Position numbers and translations under genes: made by a program
From: an uncultured Paracoccaceae bacterium
GTDB lineage: Bacteria > Pseudomonadota > Alphaproteobacteria > Rhodobacterales > Rhodobacteraceae
Direction of reading: 5' to 3'
Assembly: GCA_947499635.1 (NCBI GenBank)
Contig: CANMPD010000013.1
Location: forward strand, 1 to 64,000
DNA: 64,000 nt
Notes under the pieces: generated by a model
What the model was told of the DNA's origin: nothing
Database searches by the model: none
Seen by the model: only the letters and a program-made list of their open reading frames with translations
In this document: positions 1 through 8,411 of the stretch, in pieces
Numbering within the stretch: the stretch's first letter is position 1
Layout: each line of letters starts with the position of its first letter

Positions 1-47
1 TCTAAAATCATCGACTAAGTCCGGACTTACGGATTTACGATCAAGGC

Positions 48-73
48 AAAGGCCTCCCAATCGGGAGGCCTTT
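48..73 (+). terminator. Hairpin, probable terminator of the gene before the window
   Basis: An 11-bp perfect inverted repeat (AAAGGCCTCCC, loop AATC, GGGAGGCCTTT) ends in a short T run. It lies upstream of the first gene and most likely ends transcription coming from outside the window. Bases 1-47 contain no coding sequence that I can recognise. Confidence 0.7.
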
Positions 74-208
74 GTGCATTGGGAGGCTACTATATGTTAA
101 TAAACGTGTTTTTAGTGCTGCGATTTGGGAGATAACAACAGGGCATAACCAGTTGCGCTTGCACTGTCTGCATAGAAAACTTATGCGACGTAGTTAGATC
201 ATTTTGCA

Positions 209-1294
209 ATGTTTGGACTGACCGTGCGCTTCTTTTGTCTAGGCCTTCTGTTGGCATTTCAATTTTCTCTTGCAGCGTTTGGAGCGATGGCGCAGGAGTC
301 GCGCGATCTCACGGTGCAGACGGTGACACGGCCACCATTTTCTATGGTGAAAGAAGGGGAAGAGACCGGGTTTAGCTTGGATCTCTTGTCTGAAATCGCG
401 GACCGGCTGAATTGGAATTTGAATATCCAACGCAATGATAACTTTGCGGCAATGCTTGCAGCCGTAGAAGATGAAAATGCAGATGTTGCGGCTGCTAATA
501 TCTCAATCACGGCTTCACGCGAAGCAACCATGGACTTTAGCCAGCCAATTTTTGAAAGCGGGCTGTCAATTATGGTGTCCGCAGAGGATGTCTTGGAGCC
601 CAATTTGATGCGGGCGCTGTTTTCCTGGGACTTGGTTTTTGCAATTGGTATCGCATTCCTAATGCTGTCGGCTGGTGGGATGCTCATGTGGGTCTTTGAA
701 CGCAAAGCGCAGCCCTATTTTGACCGACCTTTAAAAGAGGCTTGGTTTCCCTCCTTTTGGTGGGCACTGAATTTGGTGGTGAATGGAGGCTTTGAAGAGC
801 GTGTTCCTCGCAGTGTTTTTGGGCGCGTGTTCGCGGTTTGCCTTGTGTTGTCGTCGCTGTTTATTGTGTCGGTCTTTGTTGCGAAAATAACCGCTGTTAT
901 GACTGTTGAAGCAATCACAGGCACAGTGACCGGAGTAAATGATTTATATGGTAAGCGCGTGGGCACGATTTCGGGGTCAACGGCCCAAGGGTTTTTGACG
1001 CGCCGGGAAATTGATGTGATTGCTTATCGTGATCTAACAGGCTTGATTAATGCGTTTGAAACGGGTGCAATCAAAATTGTTGTATTCGATGCGCCTATTT
1101 TAGATCATTATGTGAACGAAGGTGGGTATCAGTTTGGTCGAGTAATCGGAAGCCGTTTTCTTGCGGAGTACTATGGCTTTCTGTTCGCGGATGACTCTGA
1201 TTTTGTAGAACCTTTGAACCGCGAGCTGCTCTTGATGCAAGAAGATGGAAGTTATGATCAGATATATACTAAATGGTTTGGTGCTCGACAGTAA
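209..1294 (+). CDS. Ionotropic glutamate receptor-like channel (GluR0-type)
   Basis: This 361-residue protein has the prokaryotic glutamate-receptor layout. A signal peptide (about 1-28, ending AMAQ) is followed by the first lobe of a periplasmic amino-acid-binding domain (about 34-125). Next come a membrane helix (about 141-163), a re-entrant pore segment (about 183-195) and a second helix (about 205-228), and then the second binding lobe (about 240-360). The family is known as ligand-gated K+ channels that open on binding an amino acid such as glutamate. The segment that should read TVGYGD-RVP reads NGGFEE-RVP here (residues 192-200), so the K+ filter is not conserved and ion selectivity cannot be assumed. 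It is monocistronic, behind a terminator. Automated pipelines often label such genes simply as transporter substrate-binding proteins. Confidence 0.85.
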   Translation: MFGLTVRFFCLGLLLAFQFSLAAFGAMAQESRDLTVQTVTRPPFSMVKEGEETGFSLDLLSEIADRLNWNLNIQRNDNFAAMLAAVEDENADVAAANISITASREATMDFSQPIFESGLSIMVSAEDVLEPNLMRALFSWDLVFAIGIAFLMLSAGGMLMWVFERKAQPYFDRPLKEAWFPSFWWALNLVVNGGFEERVPRSVFGRVFAVCLVLSSLFIVSVFVAKITAVMTVEAITGTVTGVNDLYGKRVGTISGSTAQGFLTRREIDVIAYRDLTGLINAFETGAIKIVVFDAPILDHYVNEGGYQFGRVIGSRFLAEYYGFLFADDSDFVEPLNRELLLMQEDGSYDQIYTKWFGARQ

Positions 1295-1308
1295 CGTCGA
1301 GCAGGAGC

Positions 1309-1671
1309 TTAGTGCAGCAAACCGTTTTCAGCGGCAGAGATCTCGTCTCCAAAGTATGGTGTCATCTGAGCGACGATAACGGCATTTTCTTCTAACGCAC
1401 GTTGCATCAGTGTCCGCTCTTCAGTTTCGATCTCATGTCCGGCGGCTTCGCGTTCTTGGATTGTGCCATATCCTGTAACGTCCAAGGGCGCGGTATCGGC
1501 CTGTTTTAGGATAGCAACTGTTTCGCGCACAGCTTCGGCTTCATCCACGCCCGAGGCGTAGATCATCAAGGCTGCGCCTGTTGCGTCTTTAGGCAGCCCG
1601 TCTCCGTCCTTGCGTCCGATTTGGACAAGAAGGGTGTAGACTTGTTGGCGGGAGATTTTCTTTTCACTCAT
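1309..1671 (-). CDS. Small acidic conserved-looking protein, function unknown
   Basis: The 120-residue protein starts at MSEKKISRQQ. A longer reading upstream of this ATG overlaps the dapD terminator and is unlikely. It has no signal peptide, membrane segment or cysteine. It looks soluble and helical, with many Glu, Asp and Ala residues and the motif DVTGYGTIQEREAAG in its middle. I do not recognise the family. It lies downstream of dapD on the same strand, but the strong dapD terminator between them suggests a separate transcript or low read-through. It converges with the channel gene with only 14 bases between the stops. Confidence 0.65.
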   Translation of the reverse strand: MSEKKISRQQVYTLLVQIGRKDGDGLPKDATGAALMIYASGVDEAEAVRETVAILKQADTAPLDVTGYGTIQEREAAGHEIETEERTLMQRALEENAVIVAQMTPYFGDEISAAENGLLH

Positions 1672-1738
1672 AATCGACCTGTGCCAAGCTTTTCGTGCGT
1701 GGTCAATGTCTTTACTTTGGTTGAGCGTACACCAATAG

Positions 1739-1764
1739 AAAAACGCCCCCAATTGGGGGGCGTT
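1739..1764 (-). terminator. Rho-independent terminator of dapD
   Basis: On the minus strand a GC-rich stem (AACGCCCCC paired with GGGGGCGTT, loop of about 5 bases) is followed directly by five T residues. It lies 23 bases after the dapD stop codon. Confidence 0.85.
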
Positions 1765-1786
1765 AAGGTCTCATTGCAGACTTGTT

Positions 1787-2614
1787 TTAATCGCGCAGTA
1801 GTTCGTTGATGCCAGTTTTGGAACGTGTCTTTTCATCGACGCGTTTTACAATCACTGCACAGTACAGATTGATTCCGTTTTTGGAGGGCATCGACCCTGC
1901 GACAACAACCGAATAGGGGGGAACTTCACCATAGGTAACTTCGCCGGTTTCACGATCTACGATCTTGGTTGATTGGCCGATAAATACGCCCATGCCCAAA
2001 ACAGATCCTTCGCGAACAATACAGCCTTCAACGACCTCGGAGCGAGCGCCAATAAAGCAGTTATCTTCGATGATGGTTGGGCCTGCTTGCATTGGCTCTA
2101 AAACACCACCAATTCCGACGCCGCCAGACAAGTGCACATTCTTACCGATTTGAGCGCAAGAACCAACAGTGGCCCAAGTGTCGACCATCGTACCAGAGTC
2201 GATAAAGGCACCTAAATTCACAAAGGATGGCATCAAGACAACGCCAGGAGCGACATAGGCGGACTTGCGAACAACAGCATTAGGAACGGCGCGAAAGCCT
2301 GCTTCTTTCCATTGTGCTTCGCCCCAGCCTTTGAATTTGCTGTCGACTTTGTCCCACCAGCCAGAACCTTGTGGGCCGCCTGATTGCTCTTCCATGTCTT
2401 TGATGCGAAACCCGAGCAAGACGGCTTTTTTAGCCCACTGGTTTACATACCAAGAACCATCATCTTGTTTCTCTGCGACACGTAGTGCGCCACTGTCCAA
2501 CGCGCTTAATGTGTCCTCGATAGCCTCGCGTGATTCTCCCGTTGTTGCAGGGGTAATCGTGTCACGGGCCTCCCATGCGGCCTCGATTGCGGCTTCCAGC
2601 TGCGCGTTCGACAT
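1787..2614 (-). CDS. dapD: Tetrahydrodipicolinate N-succinyltransferase
   Basis: DapD transfers a succinyl group from succinyl-CoA to 2,3,4,5-tetrahydropyridine-2,6-dicarboxylate, in the succinylase branch of lysine and meso-diaminopimelate synthesis in the cytoplasm. The 275 residues match the usual length of 274. The N-terminal part is helical. From about residue 105 to 255 there is a left-handed beta-helix of imperfect hexapeptide repeats (for example [15 protein letters not shown] and [12 protein letters not shown]), with the typical [25 protein letters not shown] core. The ATG is preceded by GGAG at good spacing. No other dap gene is nearby. A strong terminator follows. Confidence 0.97.
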   Translation of the reverse strand: MSNAQLEAAIEAAWEARDTITPATTGESREAIEDTLSALDSGALRVAEKQDDGSWYVNQWAKKAVLLGFRIKDMEEQSGGPQGSGWWDKVDSKFKGWGEAQWKEAGFRAVPNAVVRKSAYVAPGVVLMPSFVNLGAFIDSGTMVDTWATVGSCAQIGKNVHLSGGVGIGGVLEPMQAGPTIIEDNCFIGARSEVVEGCIVREGSVLGMGVFIGQSTKIVDRETGEVTYGEVPPYSVVVAGSMPSKNGINLYCAVIVKRVDEKTRSKTGINELLRD

Positions 2615-2693
2615 GTGCTTTCACTCCAGTTTAAAGTTCAGTTCGCGGCTTCATAACGCTATTCACAAGAAAGGTCATGGGGTACCGTGACAT

Positions 2694-2709
2694 TGTTTCA
2701 CGTGAGACG
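2694..2709. other. parS-like centromere site
   Basis: The sequence TGTTTCACGTGAGACG matches the ParB-binding parS consensus TGTTTCACGTGAAACA at 14 of 16 positions, including the whole CACGTG core and the complete left arm. It is intergenic, between dapD and the GntR gene, and about 16 kb from dnaA. Chromosomal parS sites usually lie close to the origin, so the position agrees with the match. I noticed no second copy in this window. Binding is inferred. Confidence 0.65.
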
Positions 2710-2718
2710 TAATTTTAT

Positions 2719-3318
2719 TTATAGAACACGGCGTAAATGATCGCGCAGGCAATCACGTGCTTTGACGACTTCTCCGTTGCGGCAAGCCTCAAGTAAAACC
2801 GTATGATCAGGATCATTGCGCGAAACCCAGTCAGCTGCGAAATGAACAAAGATGTGGCGGGCGGTTAGAATTTGCAAATCCTCAATACTTGCAAGTAAGC
2901 GCGGCATCTTGCAGGCAGATAAAAGCGTGAGATGAAATATGCGATCCGCACGGTTCCATGCTAACATTGTTTTGGCAGCATCACAGTCTTGGCGTACTTG
3001 GTCAGCATTTGCCAAAACCTGATCCGTCATCTGTGGAATAGCATGAGAGAGTGCCAGACTTTCCAGAGCGATCCGCATTTCGATAACTTCGCGAATTTCA
3101 GTGGGTTCAAGTGATGCGACACGGGTGCCTTTATGAGGGACGGAATAGGCCAGACCCTTGGCTTCTAGGCGCAACAACGCTTCTCGAATCGGAACGTGGC
3201 TTGTCTCGTATTGACGGGCTAAGTGATCTTGGCGCAGTTTATCTTCTGCTTTCAGATCCCCGGTGACAATGCGTTCTAATAGCGTTTTGTAAATTCGGTC
3301 TGCGGTTGTCTCGATCAT
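2719..3318 (-). CDS. GntR-family regulator with FCD effector domain
   Basis: The 199 residues hold an N-terminal winged helix-turn-helix (about 8-70, with the family hallmark SHVPIREALLRLEAKGL) and a C-terminal FCD helical domain (about 76-195). FCD domains often bind a metal and an organic acid. Candidate ligands are the Asp and His in ADRIFHLTLL and the later His residues in DPDH and RDHL. It is slightly shorter than the usual 220 residues. It is transcribed divergently from the LOG-family gene across a 130-bp gap. That gap contains TTACCTATAG (3406-3415), two mismatches from the BioR-box consensus, so this could be the biotin regulator BioR. Other FadR-type regulators are equally possible from sequence alone. 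Confidence 0.88.
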   Translation of the reverse strand: MIETTADRIYKTLLERIVTGDLKAEDKLRQDHLARQYETSHVPIREALLRLEAKGLAYSVPHKGTRVASLEPTEIREVIEMRIALESLALSHAIPQMTDQVLANADQVRQDCDAAKTMLAWNRADRIFHLTLLSACKMPRLLASIEDLQILTARHIFVHFAADWVSRNDPDHTVLLEACRNGEVVKARDCLRDHLRRVL

Positions 3319-3405
3319 GTATGTTCGATAGGTGGCGACGGCAATCTAAGCAAGGGGCGTTAATGGGCTGCATTGGAAAACACTAGTTAATGTGTTGTGA
3401 ACGCG

Positions 3406-3415
3406 TTACCTATAG
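3406..3415. promoter_or_regulatory. Degenerate BioR-like box upstream of the GntR gene
   Basis: TTACCTATAG differs at two of ten positions from the BioR consensus TTATCTATAA, which occurs intact at 32772-32781. It lies 88 bases upstream of the GntR start and 34 bases upstream of the LOG-family gene. A two-mismatch 10-mer in AT-rich DNA can occur by chance. Confidence 0.25.
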
Positions 3416-3448
3416 GCTTTGTTTTTCTTCAAATGACAGGCTTGCTAA

Positions 3449-4294
3449 ATGAGTGATGACCGCCACAGCCGTTTAACTGATGCCCATGCGGATATTGACC
3501 GCGCTGGTCATGTTCCTTCAACACCGCAGACAAATTCACCGGTGTACCGTTTGGCATTTGCCGATGATGATTTCTTATGCCGCGAGGAGCTGCGTCCGGT
3601 AAGATTGCAACTTGAATTGCTCAAACCACAATTGATGCTGGATGAGCAAGGCATTGAAAGTACGGTTGTGATGTTTGGGGGTGCGCGTATTCCGTCGCCA
3701 GCGAACAAAGACAAAGCACGGACCAAAACGCTTGCGGACCTTAGTCACTTTTATGAAGAGGCTCGCGTGTTTGCCAAAGAAATGACACAGCGTTCTTTGG
3801 CAACACAAGGCCGTAAACATGTGGTGGTTACAGGTGGTGGCCCTGGGGTGATGGAGGCCGGAAACCTAGGTGCTGTTGATGCGGGGGGAGCTTCGATCGG
3901 TTTGAATATTGTGTTGCCGCATGAGCAAGCGCCGAATGAATATGTGACGCCGGAATTATGCTTTAACTTTCATTATTTTGCGATCCGGAAAATGCACTTC
4001 CTCATGCGCGCCGAAGCGATTTGCGTCTTTCCAGGCGGCTTTGGGACATTAGACGAATTGTTCGAGGCGCTTACGCTTATCCAAACAGGCCGTATGGAGC
4101 CAGTCCCAATTGTTTTGTTTGGACGCGAGTTTTGGAAAACAATCATTAATTGGGAGGCTTTGTCGGATGCTGGCACGATTGCAGCAAGCGACCTAGAACT
4201 GTTTCATTTTGTTGATAGCTCTGCCGAAGCATTTGAAATTATCGATGCTTGGCGACCTGCACCGACCCGTGACACCTTACCTGGCCGTGAGTAG
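3449..4294 (+). CDS. LOG-family nucleoside 5'-monophosphate phosphoribohydrolase
   Basis: The 281-residue cytoplasmic protein has both signatures of the LOG/TIGR00730 Rossmann family: VVTGGGPGVMEAGNLGA (about 130-146) and the catalytic FPGGFGTLDELFE (about 193-205). Family members cleave the N-glycosidic bond of cytokinin riboside monophosphates or of ordinary nucleotides such as AMP. Bacterial substrates are often unknown. The protein is longer than the 180-residue classic LOG because of an N-terminal extension of about 80 residues, as in the longer bacterial subgroup. It starts at ATG 3449 behind AGG and is divergent from the GntR regulator. A convergent hairpin separates it from rlmN. Confidence 0.88.
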   Translation: MSDDRHSRLTDAHADIDRAGHVPSTPQTNSPVYRLAFADDDFLCREELRPVRLQLELLKPQLMLDEQGIESTVVMFGGARIPSPANKDKARTKTLADLSHFYEEARVFAKEMTQRSLATQGRKHVVVTGGGPGVMEAGNLGAVDAGGASIGLNIVLPHEQAPNEYVTPELCFNFHYFAIRKMHFLMRAEAICVFPGGFGTLDELFEALTLIQTGRMEPVPIVLFGREFWKTIINWEALSDAGTIAASDLELFHFVDSSAEAFEIIDAWRPAPTRDTLPGRE

Positions 4295-4315
4295 GCTGTA
4301 AAACGTATCAAATAA

Positions 4316-4345
4316 GATTGCGCAGAGTTTGAACCCTGTGCAATC
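4316..4345. terminator. Convergent hairpin between the LOG gene and rlmN
   Basis: A 10-bp arm, GATTGCGCAG, pairs with CTGTGCAATC (one G-T pair), with further pairing GTT/AAC inside. It lies between two convergent stops and may end transcripts from both sides. The T runs are weak on either strand. Confidence 0.5.
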
Positions 4346-4383
4346 ATTTGTTCCATACAGTTAAATTAGGTAATGTTCCGATT

Positions 4384-5595
4384 TTAAAGCTTTGGTGTCG
4401 CAGCTTCAGCTTCGATCTGTTTGCGAGATTTTCTTGCGCGTTCGGTTGCTGATTTCAACTGTCCACAGGCTGCCATGATATCATCACCGCGTGTTTTGCG
4501 CACGGGGGATGCGTATCCAGCGTCGTGCACAATATCTGAAAACGCACGAATGCGATTGTTCGAAGATCGCTTATACGGGCTGCCTGGCCATTCGTTGAAT
4601 GGGATTAAGTTGATTTTCGCCGGGATTTTATAACGTTTGATATGGTCAACAAGGCGATGAGCATCTTCATCGCTATCATTTACACCGGCAAGCATAACAT
4701 ATTCAAATGTGATCCGCTCTGAATTGGACACCTTTGGGTAGTCTGCCAAAGATTGCAAAAGCTGTTCAATATCCCAACGTTTGTTGATCGGAACCAGGAT
4801 ATCGCGGACATCATTTGTTGTTGCATGAAATGAAATTGCCAACAGGCACCCGATTTCTTCGGCAGTGCGTGCGATTTCGGGGACAACACCAGATGTGGAG
4901 AGGGTGATCCTGCGGCGTGAAAAAGAAATTCCTTCAGGGTCCATCGCGATCTTCATCGCGTCCCGGACGTTTTCAAAGTTGTATAGTGGTTCGCCCATGC
5001 CCATCAAAACGATGTTTGACAGCTTACGGCTCGTGTCATCTTTGCGGGTGCCCGGCACAGGCCATTCATCTAGATCATCGCGCGCCATCATAACTTGACC
5101 AACGACCTCAGCGGCTGTGAGGTTGCGGACCAGTTTTTGCGTTCCTGTATGGCAGAACGAACAGGTCAATGTGCAACCGACCTGCGACGAAATACAAAGT
5201 GTCCCACGGTCGTCTTCTGGAATGTACACAACTTCGACTTCATGACCGCCATTGATGCGGACAAGATATTTGCGGGTTCCATCTGTCGATACTTGCTTTG
5301 AGACAACTTCGGGAATGCGGATTTCAAAATGTTCTTCAAGCTGTGCCCGGTAAGCTTTGGCGAGATTTGTCATATCGGCAAAGTCGCGTTTGCCCCATTG
5401 GTAAATCCATTGCCAGATTTGCCCAACACGCATCTTTGCCTGTTTTTCAGCCGTGCCATGGGTGATCAATGCCTCACGCATCTGTGTGCGAGTGAGGCCA
5501 ACCAAGTTTATTTTCCCGCCCACAGGTTCTTTACGGGGTAGGGTCATCACATCTTGGGTAATCGGTGCTTTAGAAGCGATTTGTTTATCGGACAT
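4384..5595 (-). CDS. rlmN: Dual-specificity 23S rRNA/tRNA adenine-C2 methyltransferase
   Basis: RlmN is a radical-SAM enzyme that methylates C2 of A2503 in 23S rRNA and of A37 in a subset of tRNAs. The cluster motif CTLTCSFC gives C141, C145 and C148 for the 4Fe-4S centre. The substrate-linked cysteine lies near the C-terminus in MAACGQL. GMGEPLYNFENV and ISFHATTN are family signatures. I chose ATG 5595 (MSDKQIASKAP, 403 residues). A further 19 codons upstream depend on a TTG start and look unlike the family. It is monocistronic, converging with the LOG gene. Confidence 0.95.
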   Translation of the reverse strand: MSDKQIASKAPITQDVMTLPRKEPVGGKINLVGLTRTQMREALITHGTAEKQAKMRVGQIWQWIYQWGKRDFADMTNLAKAYRAQLEEHFEIRIPEVVSKQVSTDGTRKYLVRINGGHEVEVVYIPEDDRGTLCISSQVGCTLTCSFCHTGTQKLVRNLTAAEVVGQVMMARDDLDEWPVPGTRKDDTSRKLSNIVLMGMGEPLYNFENVRDAMKIAMDPEGISFSRRRITLSTSGVVPEIARTAEEIGCLLAISFHATTNDVRDILVPINKRWDIEQLLQSLADYPKVSNSERITFEYVMLAGVNDSDEDAHRLVDHIKRYKIPAKINLIPFNEWPGSPYKRSSNNRIRAFSDIVHDAGYASPVRKTRGDDIMAACGQLKSATERARKSRKQIEAEAATPKL

Positions 5596-5815
5596 GATTT
5601 TGACACTCAGATTGGGCACGTTAAGACGTCGGATGGATGTGGCATAGGGCAAAACGCACCTGTGAATTGGTCAGGCGCAACTACGTGAATGACGCTCTAT
5701 ATCCGAAACGAGAGAAAGATCAAAATGATTCCGGACCATGACAGCCCAAGACACGCTGCTATACCCGATATGCATAGCAGCATATTTTACTTATTATAGT
5801 TTGTCAGCGTTGCGG

Positions 5816-6361
5816 TTATTTGCAGCGCTTGCTTGCGTCATCCAAAGCGGCCGTAAATCCCAACAGCGAAAACGTATCTTTGGTTTGGGTCCCACGTGCC
5901 GAGCGTGCCGTCAAGATAGCCGATGCACCTCGTTTCATTTCAGCGACAATTTTGGCATCATCGCCAGCACTTTCTGGCCATGCCCATTCTCCATCTGTGA
6001 ACAGTTTAAATTCAACGTCGCCGATTTTGAGATCAACCTGAGAGTTGGGGGCAAATGGGTAGCCACCGGTAAATGTGACGAAAGGTGTATTACCTTGCTC
6101 TGCTTGGTAAAAAACAAAGAGTAAAATGTCACTGCGTCGTACAGGGACAACACGTCCATCACGGGTGTTGACAGTATCCTTGGGAGTAGAGCGCGCATAG
6201 CACTGACGCGGGTCAGTTGCTTCGATCACATCCCAATCAACTTGTGAATTTACCGCAGTCTGTGTACCTGCGCTTTGCGCTGTCGCTGGGTTTACCAAAA
6301 AGCCGCTGGTTAAAGCTGCCATAAGCATTGCGCCTGCAATTTTGCCTGTTGTTTTCAACAT
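5816..6361 (-). CDS. Invasion-associated locus B (IalB) family secreted protein
   Basis: The 181-residue protein starts at ATG 6361, with GGAGG eight bases upstream. A Sec signal peptide (MLKTTGKIAGAML..., cleavage after NPATAQS at about residue 28) leads to a periplasmic IalB domain. Two cysteines, in RQCYARS and at the penultimate position, could form a disulphide. IalB was named in Bartonella for a role in erythrocyte entry. Most alphaproteobacterial members, including this one, are periplasmic proteins of unknown function. Longer open reading upstream of the ATG lacks a start context and overlaps the asparaginase gene. Confidence 0.85.
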   Translation of the reverse strand: MLKTTGKIAGAMLMAALTSGFLVNPATAQSAGTQTAVNSQVDWDVIEATDPRQCYARSTPKDTVNTRDGRVVPVRRSDILLFVFYQAEQGNTPFVTFTGGYPFAPNSQVDLKIGDVEFKLFTDGEWAWPESAGDDAKIVAEMKRGASAILTARSARGTQTKDTFSLLGFTAALDDASKRCK

Positions 6362-6592
6362 ATGTCCCGCCTCCAAGACGATCTTGAATCTGATTTCCCG
6401 CTGTTCGAGGTCTGCTTTTTGCAGTTTCTTTGCGCCCGACGAACTGCGAAGACACAACCACAATAAGCAAGTAAGAGCTATGTGGAAAAGTCGCATTCGG
6501 CAGGAATATGCCATATTCATAAGAAAAAGTAGGTGATAAACATACGAATGTGGCTTTGCCTCGTAATTCATACCCAGAAAGGCACAGACCTC

Positions 6593-7600
6593 ATGTCCCC
6601 TCATCGTCGTAGCGTACCTCTTGTTGAACTTTGGCGTGGAGATCTCCTTGAGAGTGAACATAGCGGACACGCGGTTGTCTGTCGTGACGATGGAGAAATT
6701 TTGCGGGCCTGGGGGGATGCCGATGCGGTGATCTACCCTCGATCCTCGGCAAAAATGATCCAAGCTCTACCCTTGGTGACATCCGGCGCTGCAGCAAAGC
6801 ATCACCTGACAAGTGAGCAACTTGCGCTTGCGTGCGCCTCTCATAACGGGGCGGACATTCATACAAGTCGGGTACAAAACTGGCTTGATACCTTGGGGCT
6901 CAATGAGGCGAGCCTTCTTTGCGGAGTGCAGCCGACACGTGATAGGGAACTGCGTGACAATATGATCCGTGCAGGACAAAGCGCGTGCCAGTTCCACAAT
7001 AACTGTTCTGGTAAGCATGCTGGTTTCTTAACGCTTACGCAGCATTTACAAGCGTCATCTGATTACGTCGATATTTCTCATCCAGTACAAAAAGCCTGCC
7101 GTACAGCCTTTGAAGAAGTGACCGATGCAACAAGTCCAGGTTACGGGATAGACGGGTGTTCTGCTCCAAATTTTGCCACAACAGTTCATGGCTTGGCGCG
7201 CGCAATGGCATGGTTTGCGAGTGCCTCCGCACGTAATGATATTTCTGCACGCAGTGCCACACAATTGGTCGAAGCAATGATCGCACATCCCGAGCTGGTG
7301 GCAGGCCGAGGACGGGCATGTACCCGTCTTATGCGGGCGACGCAGGGGAGAGCCGCGATTAAAACCGGCGCCGAAGGAGTCTTTGTTGCAATTATCCCCG
7401 AGAAGAAAATCGGGATTGCGTTAAAAATCTCTGATGGCGCGACACGCGCGGCGGAGACTGTTATTGCTGCTTTGTTGGTGCGTTATGGTGTTCTAGATGC
7501 TGATCATCCAGAGGCGCAGGCCTATACACAAGCCCCAATTACGAACTGGGCAGGAACGCATTGCGGCGAAATGCGGCCAGTGTCTGGCCTTGTGGGGTGA
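6593..7600 (+). CDS. Type III (Rhizobium etli-type) L-asparaginase
   Basis: This asparaginase hydrolyses L-asparagine to aspartate and ammonia and is unrelated to E. coli asparaginases I and II. From ATG 6593 it has 335 residues. The ReAV-type catalytic set is visible: S51-x-x-K54 in PRSSAKM, S83 in CASHNG, and a Lys in IKTGAEGVF. The zinc-site residues C138, K141 (CSGKHAG) and C189 (GIDGCSAP) are also present. These match the order and spacing known for R. etli AV (S48, K51, S80, C135, K138, C189). The upstream in-frame ATG at 6533 adds a tail without family similarity. It is divergent from the IalB gene over about 230 bp. Confidence 0.92.
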   Translation: MSPHRRSVPLVELWRGDLLESEHSGHAVVCRDDGEILRAWGDADAVIYPRSSAKMIQALPLVTSGAAAKHHLTSEQLALACASHNGADIHTSRVQNWLDTLGLNEASLLCGVQPTRDRELRDNMIRAGQSACQFHNNCSGKHAGFLTLTQHLQASSDYVDISHPVQKACRTAFEEVTDATSPGYGIDGCSAPNFATTVHGLARAMAWFASASARNDISARSATQLVEAMIAHPELVAGRGRACTRLMRATQGRAAIKTGAEGVFVAIIPEKKIGIALKISDGATRAAETVIAALLVRYGVLDADHPEAQAYTQAPITNWAGTHCGEMRPVSGLVG

Positions 7601-7649
7601 TTTCAATCTTGTGTCACGCTTGCCTTTTGAGGTGCGGCACAGATTAATT

Positions 7650-8408
7650 TCAGAAAAGATCCCATATCAGTTTACCTGCAAGACTGAGGGAACTGATCAC
7701 GAGCAAAGGTTTAATAACAGGCGCACCGATGCGTTGTGCAACTGCAGCGCCAAATTGCGCGCCGATGAATTGCGCAACACCCATTGCAAGTCCCGTAGCC
7801 CACAATGGAGTCGCGACGAGGGAAAAGGCAAGTAGGCTGCCAAAATTGGATGCTAAATTTAGAAATTTGGTATGAGCTGTCGCTTTTAAAATTCCATACC
7901 CAGCAAGAGTGACAAACCCCAGCATAAAGAAGCTGCCTGTTCCGGGCCCGATTAATCCATCGTATCCTGCGACCACTGGAATAAGCGTTACAAGCAGTAA
8001 GCCCTGCGACATGCGCCGCTGTCGACTGGTGTCATCTAGCCCTTTTTTGAACGCAAAAAACAGTGCGATTGAAATGAGTAAAAAGGGGAGTAAGAGTCTG
8101 ATAAAGTCTGTCGGAAGCACTGTGATTAAGAGGGACCCGGCAAATGCGGCTATCAACGAGACCAATGCAGGAATGGCTTGTTCGCGCAAGTCCACATGCC
8201 CGCCGCGCGCATATGACAAAGCTGAGGACGCTGTCCCAAATACGGATTGAACTTTGTTCGTAGCCAGTGCGGTAATGGGATCTAAGCCTGCCATGAAAAT
8301 CACTGGCAAAGTAATTAATCCGCCGCCGCCTGCTATGGCGTCGACAAATCCAGCGACAAAACCGGTTAAGACCAGAAGCAGAAGAATTTCAGTGCTGACT
8401 TCAAACAT
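7650..8408 (-). CDS. TSUP (TauE/SafE) family membrane permease
   Basis: The 252-residue inner-membrane protein has about eight hydrophobic helices and the internal duplication typical of the TauE/SafE family. The first repeat carries the glycine-rich signature FVDAIAGGGGLITLPV (about 21-36). Characterised members export sulfite or sulfoacetate or move other sulfur-containing organic anions. The substrate here cannot be told from sequence. It starts three bases after the serB stop on the same strand, so the two are probably cotranscribed. Whether this reflects serine-cysteine metabolism or simple packing is unclear. Confidence 0.88.
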   Translation of the reverse strand: MFEVSTEILLLLVLTGFVAGFVDAIAGGGGLITLPVIFMAGLDPITALATNKVQSVFGTASSALSYARGGHVDLREQAIPALVSLIAAFAGSLLITVLPTDFIRLLLPFLLISIALFFAFKKGLDDTSRQRRMSQGLLLVTLIPVVAGYDGLIGPGTGSFFMLGFVTLAGYGILKATAHTKFLNLASNFGSLLAFSLVATPLWATGLAMGVAQFIGAQFGAAVAQRIGAPVIKPLLVISSLSLAGKLIWDLF

Positions 8409-8411
8409 GGA

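Noticed and set aside
259-705. 148-codon frame antisense to the channel gene
   Set aside because: It is a mirror of the real gene. The composition and lack of a start context show no independent coding.
5755-5781. 8-bp inverted repeat GCTGCTAT / ATAGCAGC between rlmN and the IalB gene
   Set aside because: It could be a terminator for the IalB gene, but there is no T run and the loop is 11 bases. The evidence is too weak to call it.
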